Positions 20,138 to 28,294 of a stretch of 64,000 bases of DNA are shown here, in pieces. The stretch comes from an uncultured Pelagibacteraceae bacterium (lineage in GTDB: Bacteria > Pseudomonadota > Alphaproteobacteria > Pelagibacterales > Pelagibacteraceae). The notes under the pieces are model-generated. The model was not told the origin of the DNA. It saw only the letters and a list, made by a program, of their open reading frames with translations, and did no database searches. The stretch lies in the NCBI GenBank assembly GCA_902560245.1, contig CACELK010000003.1, forward strand, positions 18,936 through 82,935, in the 5' to 3' direction. The position numbers and the translations under genes were made by a program. Every line of letters begins with the position of its first letter. Within the stretch, counting starts at the first letter, position 1.

Positions 20138-21490
20138 ATGGACAAAATATTAAAAAATTCATGGGCACTATTTTTAGGTATGGGATTAATAATGTTGGCT
20201 CATGGATATCAGGGATCTCTATTAGGAATTAGAGCTGTGAAAGAAGATTTTAGTCTGATCTCTACAGGCTTTATGCTTTCGGGATATTTCATTGGATACT
20301 TTATAGGAGCAAAAACTATTTCTAATTTAGTTTCAAGAGTCGGGCATATACGTGTATTTGCTGCGTTTGCCTCAATTGCTTCAATCGTAATCCTGCTTCA
20401 TTCAATAATAATCAATCCTTTTTCTTGGTTTGTCTTAAGAATAGTAACTGGTTTTAGTATGGTTTGTTTATACACAATTGCAGAAAGTTGGCTTAATGAC
20501 AGATCAAGTAATAAAAATAGAGGAAGTGTTTTATCAATTTATATGATCATTTTATATGGAGCTATGGCCCTAGGAATGTTCTTTATAAACTTCAGTAAAC
20601 CAGAAAATTTTCAACCATTTATTTTGGTTTCATTAATTATGTCAATGTCTCTCATACCAATTTTACTTACAAAAAGAAAACCCCCAACCTTTAAAAGAAT
20701 TCTTGGAATGAAACTCAAGGAATTGTACAAAACATCTCCGTTTGGATTAGTTAGCTCTTTATTATGTGGATCTACACATTCGGCATTATTCTCTTTACTT
20801 GCTGTTTATGCAGCCTCAATGAATTTTACAATTTTTGAAATATCTGTTGTAACTTTTTTAGTAGCAATTTCTGGAGCAATTTCCCAATGGCCAATTGGTA
20901 AACTTTCAGATGCATTAGATAGAAGGTTGGTAATTATTTATTGTACGTTTGGTTCAGCGTTGTTTGCACTTTGTGCGATAATTGCATCTTCACAGATCTA
21001 TATGCCAGAAGGTTTAGCAACTTCTAAAAATTGGTTTTATTTTTTTGTAATGTTATTTTCCTTTTGTAGTTTGCCTATGTTTGCCTTAATTTTTGCGCAT
21101 ACAAATGATTTTATACCTAAAGAAAAATTTGTTTCCGCTGGAGCAGGTTTACAATTTGTTTTTGGACTTGGAGCAATGATTGGTCCATTTTTTTGTTCGC
21201 TATTTATGGATACAGTGGGTCCTAATGGTTTTTTTATTTACTTAATACTTTTTCACGCATTAATAGGTTTATTTGGTATTTATAGAATGAGAATTAGGGA
21301 GGCAGTTGACAATCCAGACTCGCAATTTGCCCCAATGCCTCAGACTATCACACCATTAGGGTTAGAGCTTAATCCTTCTGCAGAACACATTGAGGAGCCC
21401 TATAGCGAAAAAGTTAAGAAAATGCTTGAGAGAAAAGGTGTAAGCTTTAAAAAAGAAGATACTCAAGATAAAATAGAAGAAAAAATTTAA
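20138..21490 (+). CDS. Major facilitator superfamily transporter (YcaD-like)
   Basis: A 450-residue protein with 12 predicted helices and MFS landmarks: an N-terminal HGYQGSLLGIRA segment, a loop with SRVGHIR between helices 2 and 3, IAESWLNDRSSNKNRG before helix 5, and a second-half loop GKLSDALDRR. The hydrophilic C-terminal tail (about 385-450) is Lys/Glu-rich. It is similar in layout to the YcaD/YfkF branch of MFS; the substrate is unknown. It stands alone after a 50-base gap that holds a weak imperfect hairpin. Confidence 0.75.
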   Translation: MDKILKNSWALFLGMGLIMLAHGYQGSLLGIRAVKEDFSLISTGFMLSGYFIGYFIGAKTISNLVSRVGHIRVFAAFASIASIVILLHSIIINPFSWFVLRIVTGFSMVCLYTIAESWLNDRSSNKNRGSVLSIYMIILYGAMALGMFFINFSKPENFQPFILVSLIMSMSLIPILLTKRKPPTFKRILGMKLKELYKTSPFGLVSSLLCGSTHSALFSLLAVYAASMNFTIFEISVVTFLVAISGAISQWPIGKLSDALDRRLVIIYCTFGSALFALCAIIASSQIYMPEGLATSKNWFYFFVMLFSFCSLPMFALIFAHTNDFIPKEKFVSAGAGLQFVFGLGAMIGPFFCSLFMDTVGPNGFFIYLILFHALIGLFGIYRMRIREAVDNPDSQFAPMPQTITPLGLELNPSAEHIEEPYSEKVKKMLERKGVSFKKEDTQDKIEEKI

Positions 21491-21609
21491 GTTTAACTTT
21501 AAATATAACTTTATGTTAATCTACCCGAGGTTGAGCACAACTTGATCACAAAATCTTAATTTTTTCTTGTTAAAATAATAAAATTTTGTTGAAATGTATT
21601 TTTAAAAAA

Positions 21610-22332
21610 ATGGGTAAAAAAAGAAAAACAAAGAAAAAAAATAATCCACTTGGAGGCTTAGGAAAGCTTGCAAGTTTTACATCTGACTCAATAGGGTCAG
21701 CATACGATTCGTATAAAAAAAGACAACATTTAAAAAAAATCGAGGAAATAAAATTAAAAAAATTAGAAGAGTCTCATAAAATTAAAGAGGAAAGAAAAGA
21801 ACTTAAATTAAAAGAGGACCAAGTTAAAAAGGATCAAGACAAATTAAAAAATAAAGATGAAGAATTAAAATTAAGAGACAAAGATCTTAAGATTAAGGAA
21901 GAAAAGCTAAAACTAGAAAATGAAAGATTAAATAAAAAAGATGAAGAATTAAGATTGATATCTCAAGACCAGAGAAAAAAGGAAAAAGAATTAAAGTTAA
22001 AAGAAGAAGAACAAAAAAGGAAAGATATTGATCTTAAAGTTAGAGAAGAAGAACAAAAAGTTAAAGAACAAAAAGAAAGAAAAAGAAAAAAATTAGAGGA
22101 ACAAAAATCAAAATTCGAGGAACAAAGAATAAAGAACGAAGAAGTCCAGAAATTGAGAGAATGGGAGCAAAAATTTGATGAAGAACAAAGAAGTAGGGAA
22201 CATAAAGAAAAGCTAAAGGATGAACAAATAAGATTAAAAGATTTAGAAATGCAAAAAATTAAAGAGCAAGAAATGCAGAATTTTAAAGAGGAATTAATTC
22301 AAGAACAAAGAAAAAAGGACGAATTAAATTAA
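21610..22332 (+). CDS. Lys/Glu-rich single-helix or coiled-coil protein, unknown function
   Basis: No family recognised. A basic N-terminus (GKKRKTKKKNNPLGG) precedes a short Ser/Gly segment; from about residue 40 to the end the protein is almost entirely K, E, D, R, Q and L. Between about 70 and 160 leucines recur every seven residues (ELKLRDK, DLKIKEE, KLKLENE, RLNKKDE, ELRLISQ), the pattern of a coiled coil or a charged single alpha-helix. There are no signal peptide or membrane segments. An upstream TTG at 21586 would add eight residues; the ATG at 21610 gives 240 residues and is preferred. A scaffolding or filament role is only a guess. Confidence 0.6.
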   Translation: MGKKRKTKKKNNPLGGLGKLASFTSDSIGSAYDSYKKRQHLKKIEEIKLKKLEESHKIKEERKELKLKEDQVKKDQDKLKNKDEELKLRDKDLKIKEEKLKLENERLNKKDEELRLISQDQRKKEKELKLKEEEQKRKDIDLKVREEEQKVKEQKERKRKKLEEQKSKFEEQRIKNEEVQKLREWEQKFDEEQRSREHKEKLKDEQIRLKDLEMQKIKEQEMQNFKEELIQEQRKKDELN

Positions 22333-22351
22333 TTTTCTCTCTAAAAAATTA

Positions 22352-22579
22352 ATGAACAAGGAAAAATCTGCTGAAATTTGGCGTAAAATTCAAGAAGCTG
22401 GGGATTTTTTAAAAAATAAACTACCTGATCATCCTAATCATCCCAAAGGAAGAAATTCCTATGCTCACGTTGCTATTTGTATAAAAAACAAATTTAAAGC
22501 AAGTTATAAAGATATTGAGGATAATAAGTTTGATGAAGTTATAAATTATATAGAATTTTTAAAAAAAAACCCTAGCTAA
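22352..22579 (+). CDS. Small hypothetical protein, 75 residues
   Basis: Not recognised. It is a soluble, compact alpha-helical sequence with a conserved-looking centre (DHPNHPKGRNSYAHVAICIK) followed by YKDIEDNKFDEVINYIEFLKK. The His/Pro/Arg-rich segment suggests a ligand or nucleic-acid contact, but no known motif is visible. It lies 19 bases after the coiled-coil gene and ends where the convergent amidinotransferase-like gene ends. Good codon continuity and its placement between genes without overlap argue that it is real. Confidence 0.55.
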   Translation: MNKEKSAEIWRKIQEAGDFLKNKLPDHPNHPKGRNSYAHVAICIKNKFKASYKDIEDNKFDEVINYIEFLKKNPS

Positions 22580-23689
22580 TTATTGTTTGGGAAAATAGTC
22601 TTCGCATTTACCCTCTCTATAAACGTCGGTAGTACTACAGTGAAGTCCACCCCCAAAAGCATATACATCTCTTAGGTCTATAGGTAAGACCTCCATTCCT
22701 AGTTTATCTAATTGCTCTGCTTGGTAAATTTCAGTTTTTTCTACACATACTGTTTTTGGATCTAAAACTAGCACATTCATTGAGAGCCAAACAGATGAAT
22801 AACATAAAGGCGGAGGGGTATTGTGCGCAGGTTGAGCGGCATATACAATTTCCCATCCATTTTTCTCAAAAAGTTTTCTCTGTTCTTTAGGAAGTTTTCT
22901 TTGAGGATTATTTAAAATAAGACCTGGTCTAATTGGTGTGAAAGTAGCATCAATGTGAATAGGATAAGGGTCGCCGGGGAAGTTAACAGTATGTACCCGG
23001 TGATTAGGAAAATGTCTTCTTAGCCAATCAATGCCTTTTAGATTTGTTGTGAATCCATGTTGAACAATTAAATCTTTTCCAAATCTTAAAATATCAGCTG
23101 CATCAAATAAAGGTTCTTCCTCTGTGGTTACAAAAAATTTTTTTTCCGCCCACTCTAATCTCTGTTCAATAGTTACTGTATCAGAAAGATAATTTTTGTG
23201 ATAGTCTTTATCAGTTAGTCGTGGCTTTGGTGCAGATTCATGTTTCATATTTGGATCTTCCATAAAATATTTTTGAATTAAAGGTCTATAAGCAAGATAT
23301 TCAAACCATCTTGATCTAAAACTCATAGTTGCTTCTAACATTTCATTCCCAACTGTTATTATAACATCTCTAGAAGGCATGCATCCAAACATGTTTTCAA
23401 CTTTCCAATCTGGGGTTCCTATCTCAGTGTCAAATTTTAAAGGTGTGGGCCTATCTACTTTAACTCCTCTTCCCTCAAGTATTTTAACAAACTTATCTAA
23501 AAGTTCATTCCCTCTATCAATAGTTTCTTGGGTTCTTCTTCCATGAGTACCTTTCATATCTGAGTCAGCAGGAATTTTCACATCAACAGCTGGCTCAGGT
23601 GCTGGAATGCAACAATTATCAGCTCTTCCAACTATCACATGTTTTAGTGGATCCCATTCGTTCCAGCTGTTTACAATTGTTTTATTCAT
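22580..23689 (-). CDS. Glycine amidinotransferase-like enzyme (AGAT/StrB1 family)
   Basis: Probably transfers the amidino group of arginine to an amine acceptor; with glycine this gives guanidinoacetate and ornithine. The 369 residues match the family. Active-site equivalents are visible: Asp108 (PSRDVIITVGNEMLEA), Asp199 in FDAADILRFGKDL, His245 in IHIDATF, and the nucleophile Cys351 in GGGLHCSTTDV. The stretches FRSRWFEYLAYRPLIQKYF and WLSMNVLVLD resemble eukaryotic AGAT more than the streptomycin enzyme StrB1, but the acceptor cannot be fixed from sequence. A DMT transporter gene lies 13 bases upstream on the same strand. Confidence 0.8.
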   Translation of the reverse strand: MNKTIVNSWNEWDPLKHVIVGRADNCCIPAPEPAVDVKIPADSDMKGTHGRRTQETIDRGNELLDKFVKILEGRGVKVDRPTPLKFDTEIGTPDWKVENMFGCMPSRDVIITVGNEMLEATMSFRSRWFEYLAYRPLIQKYFMEDPNMKHESAPKPRLTDKDYHKNYLSDTVTIEQRLEWAEKKFFVTTEEEPLFDAADILRFGKDLIVQHGFTTNLKGIDWLRRHFPNHRVHTVNFPGDPYPIHIDATFTPIRPGLILNNPQRKLPKEQRKLFEKNGWEIVYAAQPAHNTPPPLCYSSVWLSMNVLVLDPKTVCVEKTEIYQAEQLDKLGMEVLPIDLRDVYAFGGGLHCSTTDVYREGKCEDYFPKQ

Positions 23690-23702
23690 AAAACCTATAT
23701 AA

Positions 23703-24614
23703 CTAATTTAGAGCTATAAATCTCCTGTTAGTTTTTATTGTTAAACTATAGTAAATTATTGACATAAAAATTAAAAAACCACCAATAATCGTATTATTTG
23801 ATGGTATTTCGTTGATACCAAACAATGGTAGCCATACCCAGAAAATTCCACCTATGATCTCTGTTAAAGATAATAAAGTCAATTCTGCGGCTGGAATAGC
23901 TTTGGAACCCAATGAGTATAAAATTAATCCCAAACAAACAAAAGTACCATGAATTGAAAAAAGTCCTTGATTATAACTTGAGGATACAAAACTTTGTTGA
24001 GTTTCAATCATCATAATTGATGAAACAACTACACAAATAAGTCCGGCTATAGAAACTGTAGTAAACTTAGGAGTTTCTTTTCTCCATCTTAAGGTAACTG
24101 AAAAAACTGAAAAACCTACTGCTGATGCTAGGCCAAAAACTAAACCTAATAAAGATCCCTTATTTGGATTACCTAAGGCCATAATTATTATTCCAATAGC
24201 TGCAACTAAAATTGCTATCCAAACATTTAGAGAAATGCTTTCTTTAAGAAATAAAAAACCTAACAAAGCTGTAAAAAATGGCATTGCAGCAAGACAAAGC
24301 AAAGTTATAGCAGCACTAGTATTAATTATTGAATAAATAAAGGTTATCATTGCTAAGGCAAGTCCACATCCACCTATCAACCCAGATACACCTGCTTTTA
24401 AATAGTTTTTATAAAAATCTTTGCCCTCTTCAAAAAATAAATAAATATTCAAAAGTAAGAAAATCACAATTCCTCTGGTAAATAAATATTGCCAAGGTAC
24501 TTGATTTGGTTGATCCATATAACGCACTATCAGTGGACCAAAAGACCAGAGTAAACCAGCAAATAATACAACTGGAATAGCAATTTTTTCATTTTTTATT
24601 TCAAGCATTTGCAA
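23703..24614 (-). CDS. EamA-type (DMT superfamily) transporter
   Basis: A 303-residue protein with about ten membrane helices in two EamA repeats, including NTSAAITLLCLAAMPFFTALLGFLFLKE and AAELTLLSLTEIIGGIFWVWLPLFG, the conserved last loop and helix 9. It is encoded 13 bases upstream of the amidinotransferase-like gene, so it may move that enzyme's substrate or product; this is inference from position. Downstream of moeA by 52 bases on the same strand. Confidence 0.8.
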   Translation of the reverse strand: MQMLEIKNEKIAIPVVLFAGLLWSFGPLIVRYMDQPNQVPWQYLFTRGIVIFLLLNIYLFFEEGKDFYKNYLKAGVSGLIGGCGLALAMITFIYSIINTSAAITLLCLAAMPFFTALLGFLFLKESISLNVWIAILVAAIGIIIMALGNPNKGSLLGLVFGLASAVGFSVFSVTLRWRKETPKFTTVSIAGLICVVVSSIMMIETQQSFVSSSYNQGLFSIHGTFVCLGLILYSLGSKAIPAAELTLLSLTEIIGGIFWVWLPLFGINEIPSNNTIIGGFLIFMSIIYYSLTIKTNRRFIALN

Positions 24615-24666
24615 TCTTTAATGCTTTAAAGAGTAATCCACAATAAAAAATTGTTATTTAAAGTAC

Positions 24667-25923
24667 TTAATTAAATATATTCTTGTTTGGAAAAATTGGA
24701 CTAAAACATTCAACTAACTGACCCTTTTTAAAAGAGGATTTGCCAGAATTTAAAAGCGCCCAAACATTTGATTGTACAAAGGATTTTATTCTAAAAGACT
24801 CTTGTCCACTTAAAATCTCAACTTGTAAAGTTCCACTATTAGTTGAGCTAAGTTTTGCTTTTAAAAATCTAGTGAAAGATTTTTTTTTTTTGTAATTTTT
24901 TTTCAAAACAGCTCTAAACGGTTTTTCTCTTTTTATATTTAAAATATTTGAAAGATATGGATAAACAAAAAATCTAAAACATGCTGCTGAAGAAATTGGA
25001 TTTCCTGGTAATCCAAAAATAGATTTAGATTTATTTTTAAAATTTGCAAATAAAATTGGTTTGCCTGGTCTTATGGCAACTCCTTTAAAAAAACTATTTA
25101 ACTTAAACTTATTCACAACATTTGGAATAAAATCAAACTTGCCTGCTGAAACTGCACCAGATGTAATTATTATATCAACTTTCGAAGTCAAAATCTTTTT
25201 TAATTTTTTTTCAAAATTTTTTTGCCCATTATCTCTTAAGATACCACCATCAATAAAATTAAATAAAAAATTTTTTGATAAGGATTTTATATAATAACTA
25301 TTTGAATTTCTTACTTGCCAAGAGTTTATTTTATCCTTTTCTGTAATTTCATTTCCAGTAGAAAAAAATAAAATATTAGGTTTTGACATTACTTTTATTT
25401 TTTTTATACCTAAACTTTTAAAAGCAAGAATATGGGAAGGTTGAATTAACTCTCCTTTAGAAATAATCAATTCTTTATTTTTAAAATCTGAACCTTTAAA
25501 TCTTATATGATTATTTTTTTTTATTCTTTTATCTATTAAAATATAATTTTTTTTTTTTGAATTTGGTTTATATTTAATTTGTTCAATAGGTATAATTGCA
25601 TCTAAAGGTTTTGTAATTAATGCCCCTGTCATTACCTCTACAGTTTGGAATTTTTTTAATTTTTTAATTTTAGGATTATCTCCTGCTGCGATCGTTTTAA
25701 TTATTTTAAAATATTTTATTTTTTTTTTATTTAGGCCCAAAGTATCTTTAGAACAAATTGCATAGCCATCTAAAGCGGTATTGTTATCTGAAGGTAGATT
25801 AATATTTGAATAAACGTTTTCAGCTGAAATTCTATTTAAAGATTCTATTGAACTTAAAATTTCAGTATTTATTTTTATTTTAGATTTTTCTAATATTTTT
25901 CTTGCTTTTATATATCCAATCAT
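24667..25923 (-). CDS. moeA: Molybdopterin molybdenumtransferase MoeA
   Basis: Inserts molybdate into adenylated molybdopterin. In its 418 residues, LPSDNNTALDGYAI (about 43-56), the VMTGALITKPLDAIIPIEQ segment, the SSGNE-type motif (FFSTGNEI), IITSGAVSAGKFD and the GLPGNPISSAACF loop are all present. Its start overlaps the mobA stop by 4 bases (ATGA). It supports the molybdenum-dependent formate dehydrogenase encoded divergently next door. Confidence 0.92.
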   Translation of the reverse strand: MIGYIKARKILEKSKIKINTEILSSIESLNRISAENVYSNINLPSDNNTALDGYAICSKDTLGLNKKKIKYFKIIKTIAAGDNPKIKKLKKFQTVEVMTGALITKPLDAIIPIEQIKYKPNSKKKNYILIDKRIKKNNHIRFKGSDFKNKELIISKGELIQPSHILAFKSLGIKKIKVMSKPNILFFSTGNEITEKDKINSWQVRNSNSYYIKSLSKNFLFNFIDGGILRDNGQKNFEKKLKKILTSKVDIIITSGAVSAGKFDFIPNVVNKFKLNSFFKGVAIRPGKPILFANFKNKSKSIFGLPGNPISSAACFRFFVYPYLSNILNIKREKPFRAVLKKNYKKKKSFTRFLKAKLSSTNSGTLQVEILSGQESFRIKSFVQSNVWALLNSGKSSFKKGQLVECFSPIFPNKNIFN

Positions 25924-26540
25924 TTTTCAAATTTTTTAAATATTTTTTCTGCTTTAATTAAATCTTCTTTCGTATTTATGTTTAAAAAAGGATCAAATTC
26001 GTTAAATTTTATATTAATAGTTTTCACCCCAATTTTATTTGACCACTCCTCTACTTTTCTAAAATTTTTTTTTACCAAATCATCTTCTAGTATATCCATT
26101 AATTCTACAGACCATAAACCAAATATATTATGTCTTTTTTCATTTGATTTAATAAAATAAAGACGGCTTTGATTGTTCTTTATTTCCTCAAAATATTTTT
26201 CAACTATTGAATTATCAAAAAAAGGTGTGTCAGAGGGGAAAGTTGCTACCCACTTGTAATTCTTTTTTTTTTCTTTTACCCATTTCATTGCCGACAATAC
26301 GCCGACTAATGGACCTAAGTTCCCTTCAATACAGTCAGGAATAATGTCTATATAGTCCATTTTTTTAATTTTAGGATTTTTGTTAGAAATTATTAAAATT
26401 TTTTGAAATTTTTCTCTTACTCTTTCTATAACATGCTCTAACAAACTTTTTGATCCAAGTTTTGCTAGATTTTTATCTTCTCCGAATCTTTTTGATTTCC
26501 CACCTGCTAGAATAACTGCTAAAATATTGTTATCATTCAT
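25920..26540 (-). CDS. mobA: Molybdenum cofactor guanylyltransferase MobA
   Basis: Attaches GMP to molybdopterin to form the bis-MGD cofactor used by DMSO-reductase-family enzymes such as formate dehydrogenase. The 206 residues have the nucleotide-binding LAGGKSKRFGEDKNLAKLG near the start, DIIPDCIEGNLGPLVGVLSAM, the metal-binding FPSDTPF and a terminal FLNINTKEDL. It is divergent from the formate dehydrogenase operon with 42 bases between starts, an arrangement that allows coordinated control. Confidence 0.9.
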   Translation of the reverse strand: MNDNNILAVILAGGKSKRFGEDKNLAKLGSKSLLEHVIERVREKFQKILIISNKNPKIKKMDYIDIIPDCIEGNLGPLVGVLSAMKWVKEKKKNYKWVATFPSDTPFFDNSIVEKYFEEIKNNQSRLYFIKSNEKRHNIFGLWSVELMDILEDDLVKKNFRKVEEWSNKIGVKTINIKFNEFDPFLNINTKEDLIKAEKIFKKFEK

Positions 26541-26582
26541 ATAACAAAATATAAAACATAAATCTTTTATTAAAAGAATTTA

Positions 26583-26981
26583 ATGGACCTAGAAATTTTA
26601 AAAATTGCTTCTTATACAGATAATAATAAAATTATTGAAGGTCATACTCATATATCTAAACAAAAAAACCCCTTGTGTGGTGATGAAATGGAAATTTCTT
26701 TAAAAATAAAAGACGAAAAAATAATTGATTTTGGATATCAATGTAAATCATGCATTTATTGTCAGGCTGCCGTAAGTTTATTGTCAAGAAAATCTATTAA
26801 TAAACCGATTAAAAAAATAAAAGAAGTAATTGGCACTGCAATTTCATTTTTTGAAAAAAATAACAGCTCTTTTCAAAAAGAATGGATAGAATTTAATAAG
26901 TTATTTCATAAAAAAAATCTATCAAGAAAGGAATGCTTGATGCTTCCTTTTAAAACACTTTTAAAAGCTTTAAAATCTTAA
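26583..26981 (+). CDS. IscU/NifU-N-like Fe-S scaffold protein
   Basis: The 132 residues have the IscU-type opening of the metal site (NPLCGDEMEISLKI, Cys32), a second cysteine cluster (CKSCIYC, Cys54/57/60) and a late Cys in RKECLMLPF, matching the three-cysteine layout of Fe-S scaffolds with two extra cysteines. It is first gene of the formate dehydrogenase operon, so it may serve assembly of the many Fe-S clusters of FdsGB and FdsA. That specific role is inferred from position; housekeeping Fe-S assembly genes are not in the window. Confidence 0.7.
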   Translation: MDLEILKIASYTDNNKIIEGHTHISKQKNPLCGDEMEISLKIKDEKIIDFGYQCKSCIYCQAAVSLLSRKSINKPIKKIKEVIGTAISFFEKNNSSFQKEWIEFNKLFHKKNLSRKECLMLPFKTLLKALKS

Positions 26982-27446
26982 ATGAATAAAAAATTAATAA
27001 AACAATCAATATTCGCCACAATCTTTTCTGCTATAACGATTAGTGTTTTAACTATACTTACATATAAAACAGAATATGGAGTTTTTTTAATAGCTTCTTT
27101 TGGATCCACGATGGTACTTTTATATGGCTATCCAGAAAGTCCGTTTGCTCAACCTAAAAATATTTTTTTTGGTCATTTGTTAACTGCTATTGTAGGAGTT
27201 TTTTTTTTAAATTTAATCCCACTGCCTTTATATATTTTAATTCCAATTTCTGTGGGCGTGGGTGTAGGGCTTATGATACTATTAAACGTAACCCATCCTC
27301 CTGCTGGGGGTAATCCAATAATTGTTATTATGGGAAGTGTTTCTTTAGATTATATAATTAGTCCAGTTATAACGGGTTCAGTAATAATTGTATTTTTTGG
27401 TGTAGTTTTAAATCGACTTATATTAAAAAAGAAATATCCTTCATAA
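26982..27446 (+). CDS. HPP-family integral membrane protein
   Basis: The 154 residues have four to five hydrophobic helices and the family-defining motif NVTHPPAGGNP (about 103-113), plus GTS-like FGSTMVLLYG near residue 40 and PFAQPKN. HPP proteins of plants and cyanobacteria include chloroplast nitrite transporters; the substrate here is unknown. It begins directly at the end of the IscU-like gene and is followed directly by fdhD, so it belongs to the formate dehydrogenase operon. Transport of formate, nitrite or molybdate are all only possibilities. Confidence 0.75.
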   Translation: MNKKLIKQSIFATIFSAITISVLTILTYKTEYGVFLIASFGSTMVLLYGYPESPFAQPKNIFFGHLLTAIVGVFFLNLIPLPLYILIPISVGVGVGLMILLNVTHPPAGGNPIIVIMGSVSLDYIISPVITGSVIIVFFGVVLNRLILKKKYPS

Positions 27447-28289
27447 ATGGACATTAAGTATAAAGTTACAAAATTAAAAAATAATAACATTGAAGAGTTT
27501 AAAGACTCTGTTTCAGTTGAAGAACCTCTTGAAATGATTTTAAGATTTGAAACAAACGGCAAATGGAAAAATGAAAATATCTCAATAACAATGAGAACCC
27601 CAGGAAATGATGAGGATTTAATTTCTGGTTTTTTATTTAATGAGAGAATAATTGAAAATTTTTCAGATATAGAAAAAATTGAAAAACAAGGGGATGAAGT
27701 TGGTGATTACAATATACAAAATAAAATAATTGCTACAATTAAAAATACAAAAAATATTGATATAGGAAAATTAAAAAGGAACTTTATAACAAACTCCTCA
27801 TGTGGTGTGTGTGGAAAAACTTCGCTTGATACAGTTGAAATATTAAAAAATGATAAAATGAGTTTATCTTATCCAAAAATTAGTGAAAAAATTATTTTAA
27901 AATCACCGGAGCTTTTAGTGAGTAAACAGTCTGAATTTTCAAAAACTGGAGGAATACATGCTAGCTCTTTAATTACTGATCAAGGAAAGGTTTTGGCAAC
28001 GAGAGAGGATGTTGGTCGACACAACGCTTTAGATAAATTAATTGGTCACGTACATAAAAATAAAATTATTGATAATAGTTCTCAATTTATAGCTTGTTCA
28101 GGAAGATTAAATTTCGAGTTAGTTCAAAAAGCTTTAATGTCAAACATAGGATTAATGGCAGGTGTAGGTGCGCCCACAAGTCTCGCTATAGATCTAGCAA
28201 AACGCTTTGACATGACCTTGTTAGGTTTTGTAAAAAGTAATAGCTTTAATATATATAGTAATAAAGAAAGAGTTATAATAAAAGCCTAA
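27447..28289 (+). CDS. fdhD: Formate dehydrogenase accessory sulfurtransferase FdhD
   Basis: Transfers sulfur from a cysteine desulfurase to the Mo-bisMGD cofactor before it enters formate dehydrogenase. In its 280 residues the essential CGVC loop is present at 119-122 (SSCGVCGKTSLD), with EEPLEMILRF near the start and TGGIHASSLIT, REDVGRHNALDKLIG and the C-terminal GAPTSLAIDLA motifs. It is immediately upstream of the formate dehydrogenase structural genes. Confidence 0.94.
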   Translation: MDIKYKVTKLKNNNIEEFKDSVSVEEPLEMILRFETNGKWKNENISITMRTPGNDEDLISGFLFNERIIENFSDIEKIEKQGDEVGDYNIQNKIIATIKNTKNIDIGKLKRNFITNSSCGVCGKTSLDTVEILKNDKMSLSYPKISEKIILKSPELLVSKQSEFSKTGGIHASSLITDQGKVLATREDVGRHNALDKLIGHVHKNKIIDNSSQFIACSGRLNFELVQKALMSNIGLMAGVGAPTSLAIDLAKRFDMTLLGFVKSNSFNIYSNKERVIIKA

Positions 28290-28294
28290 ATAAA

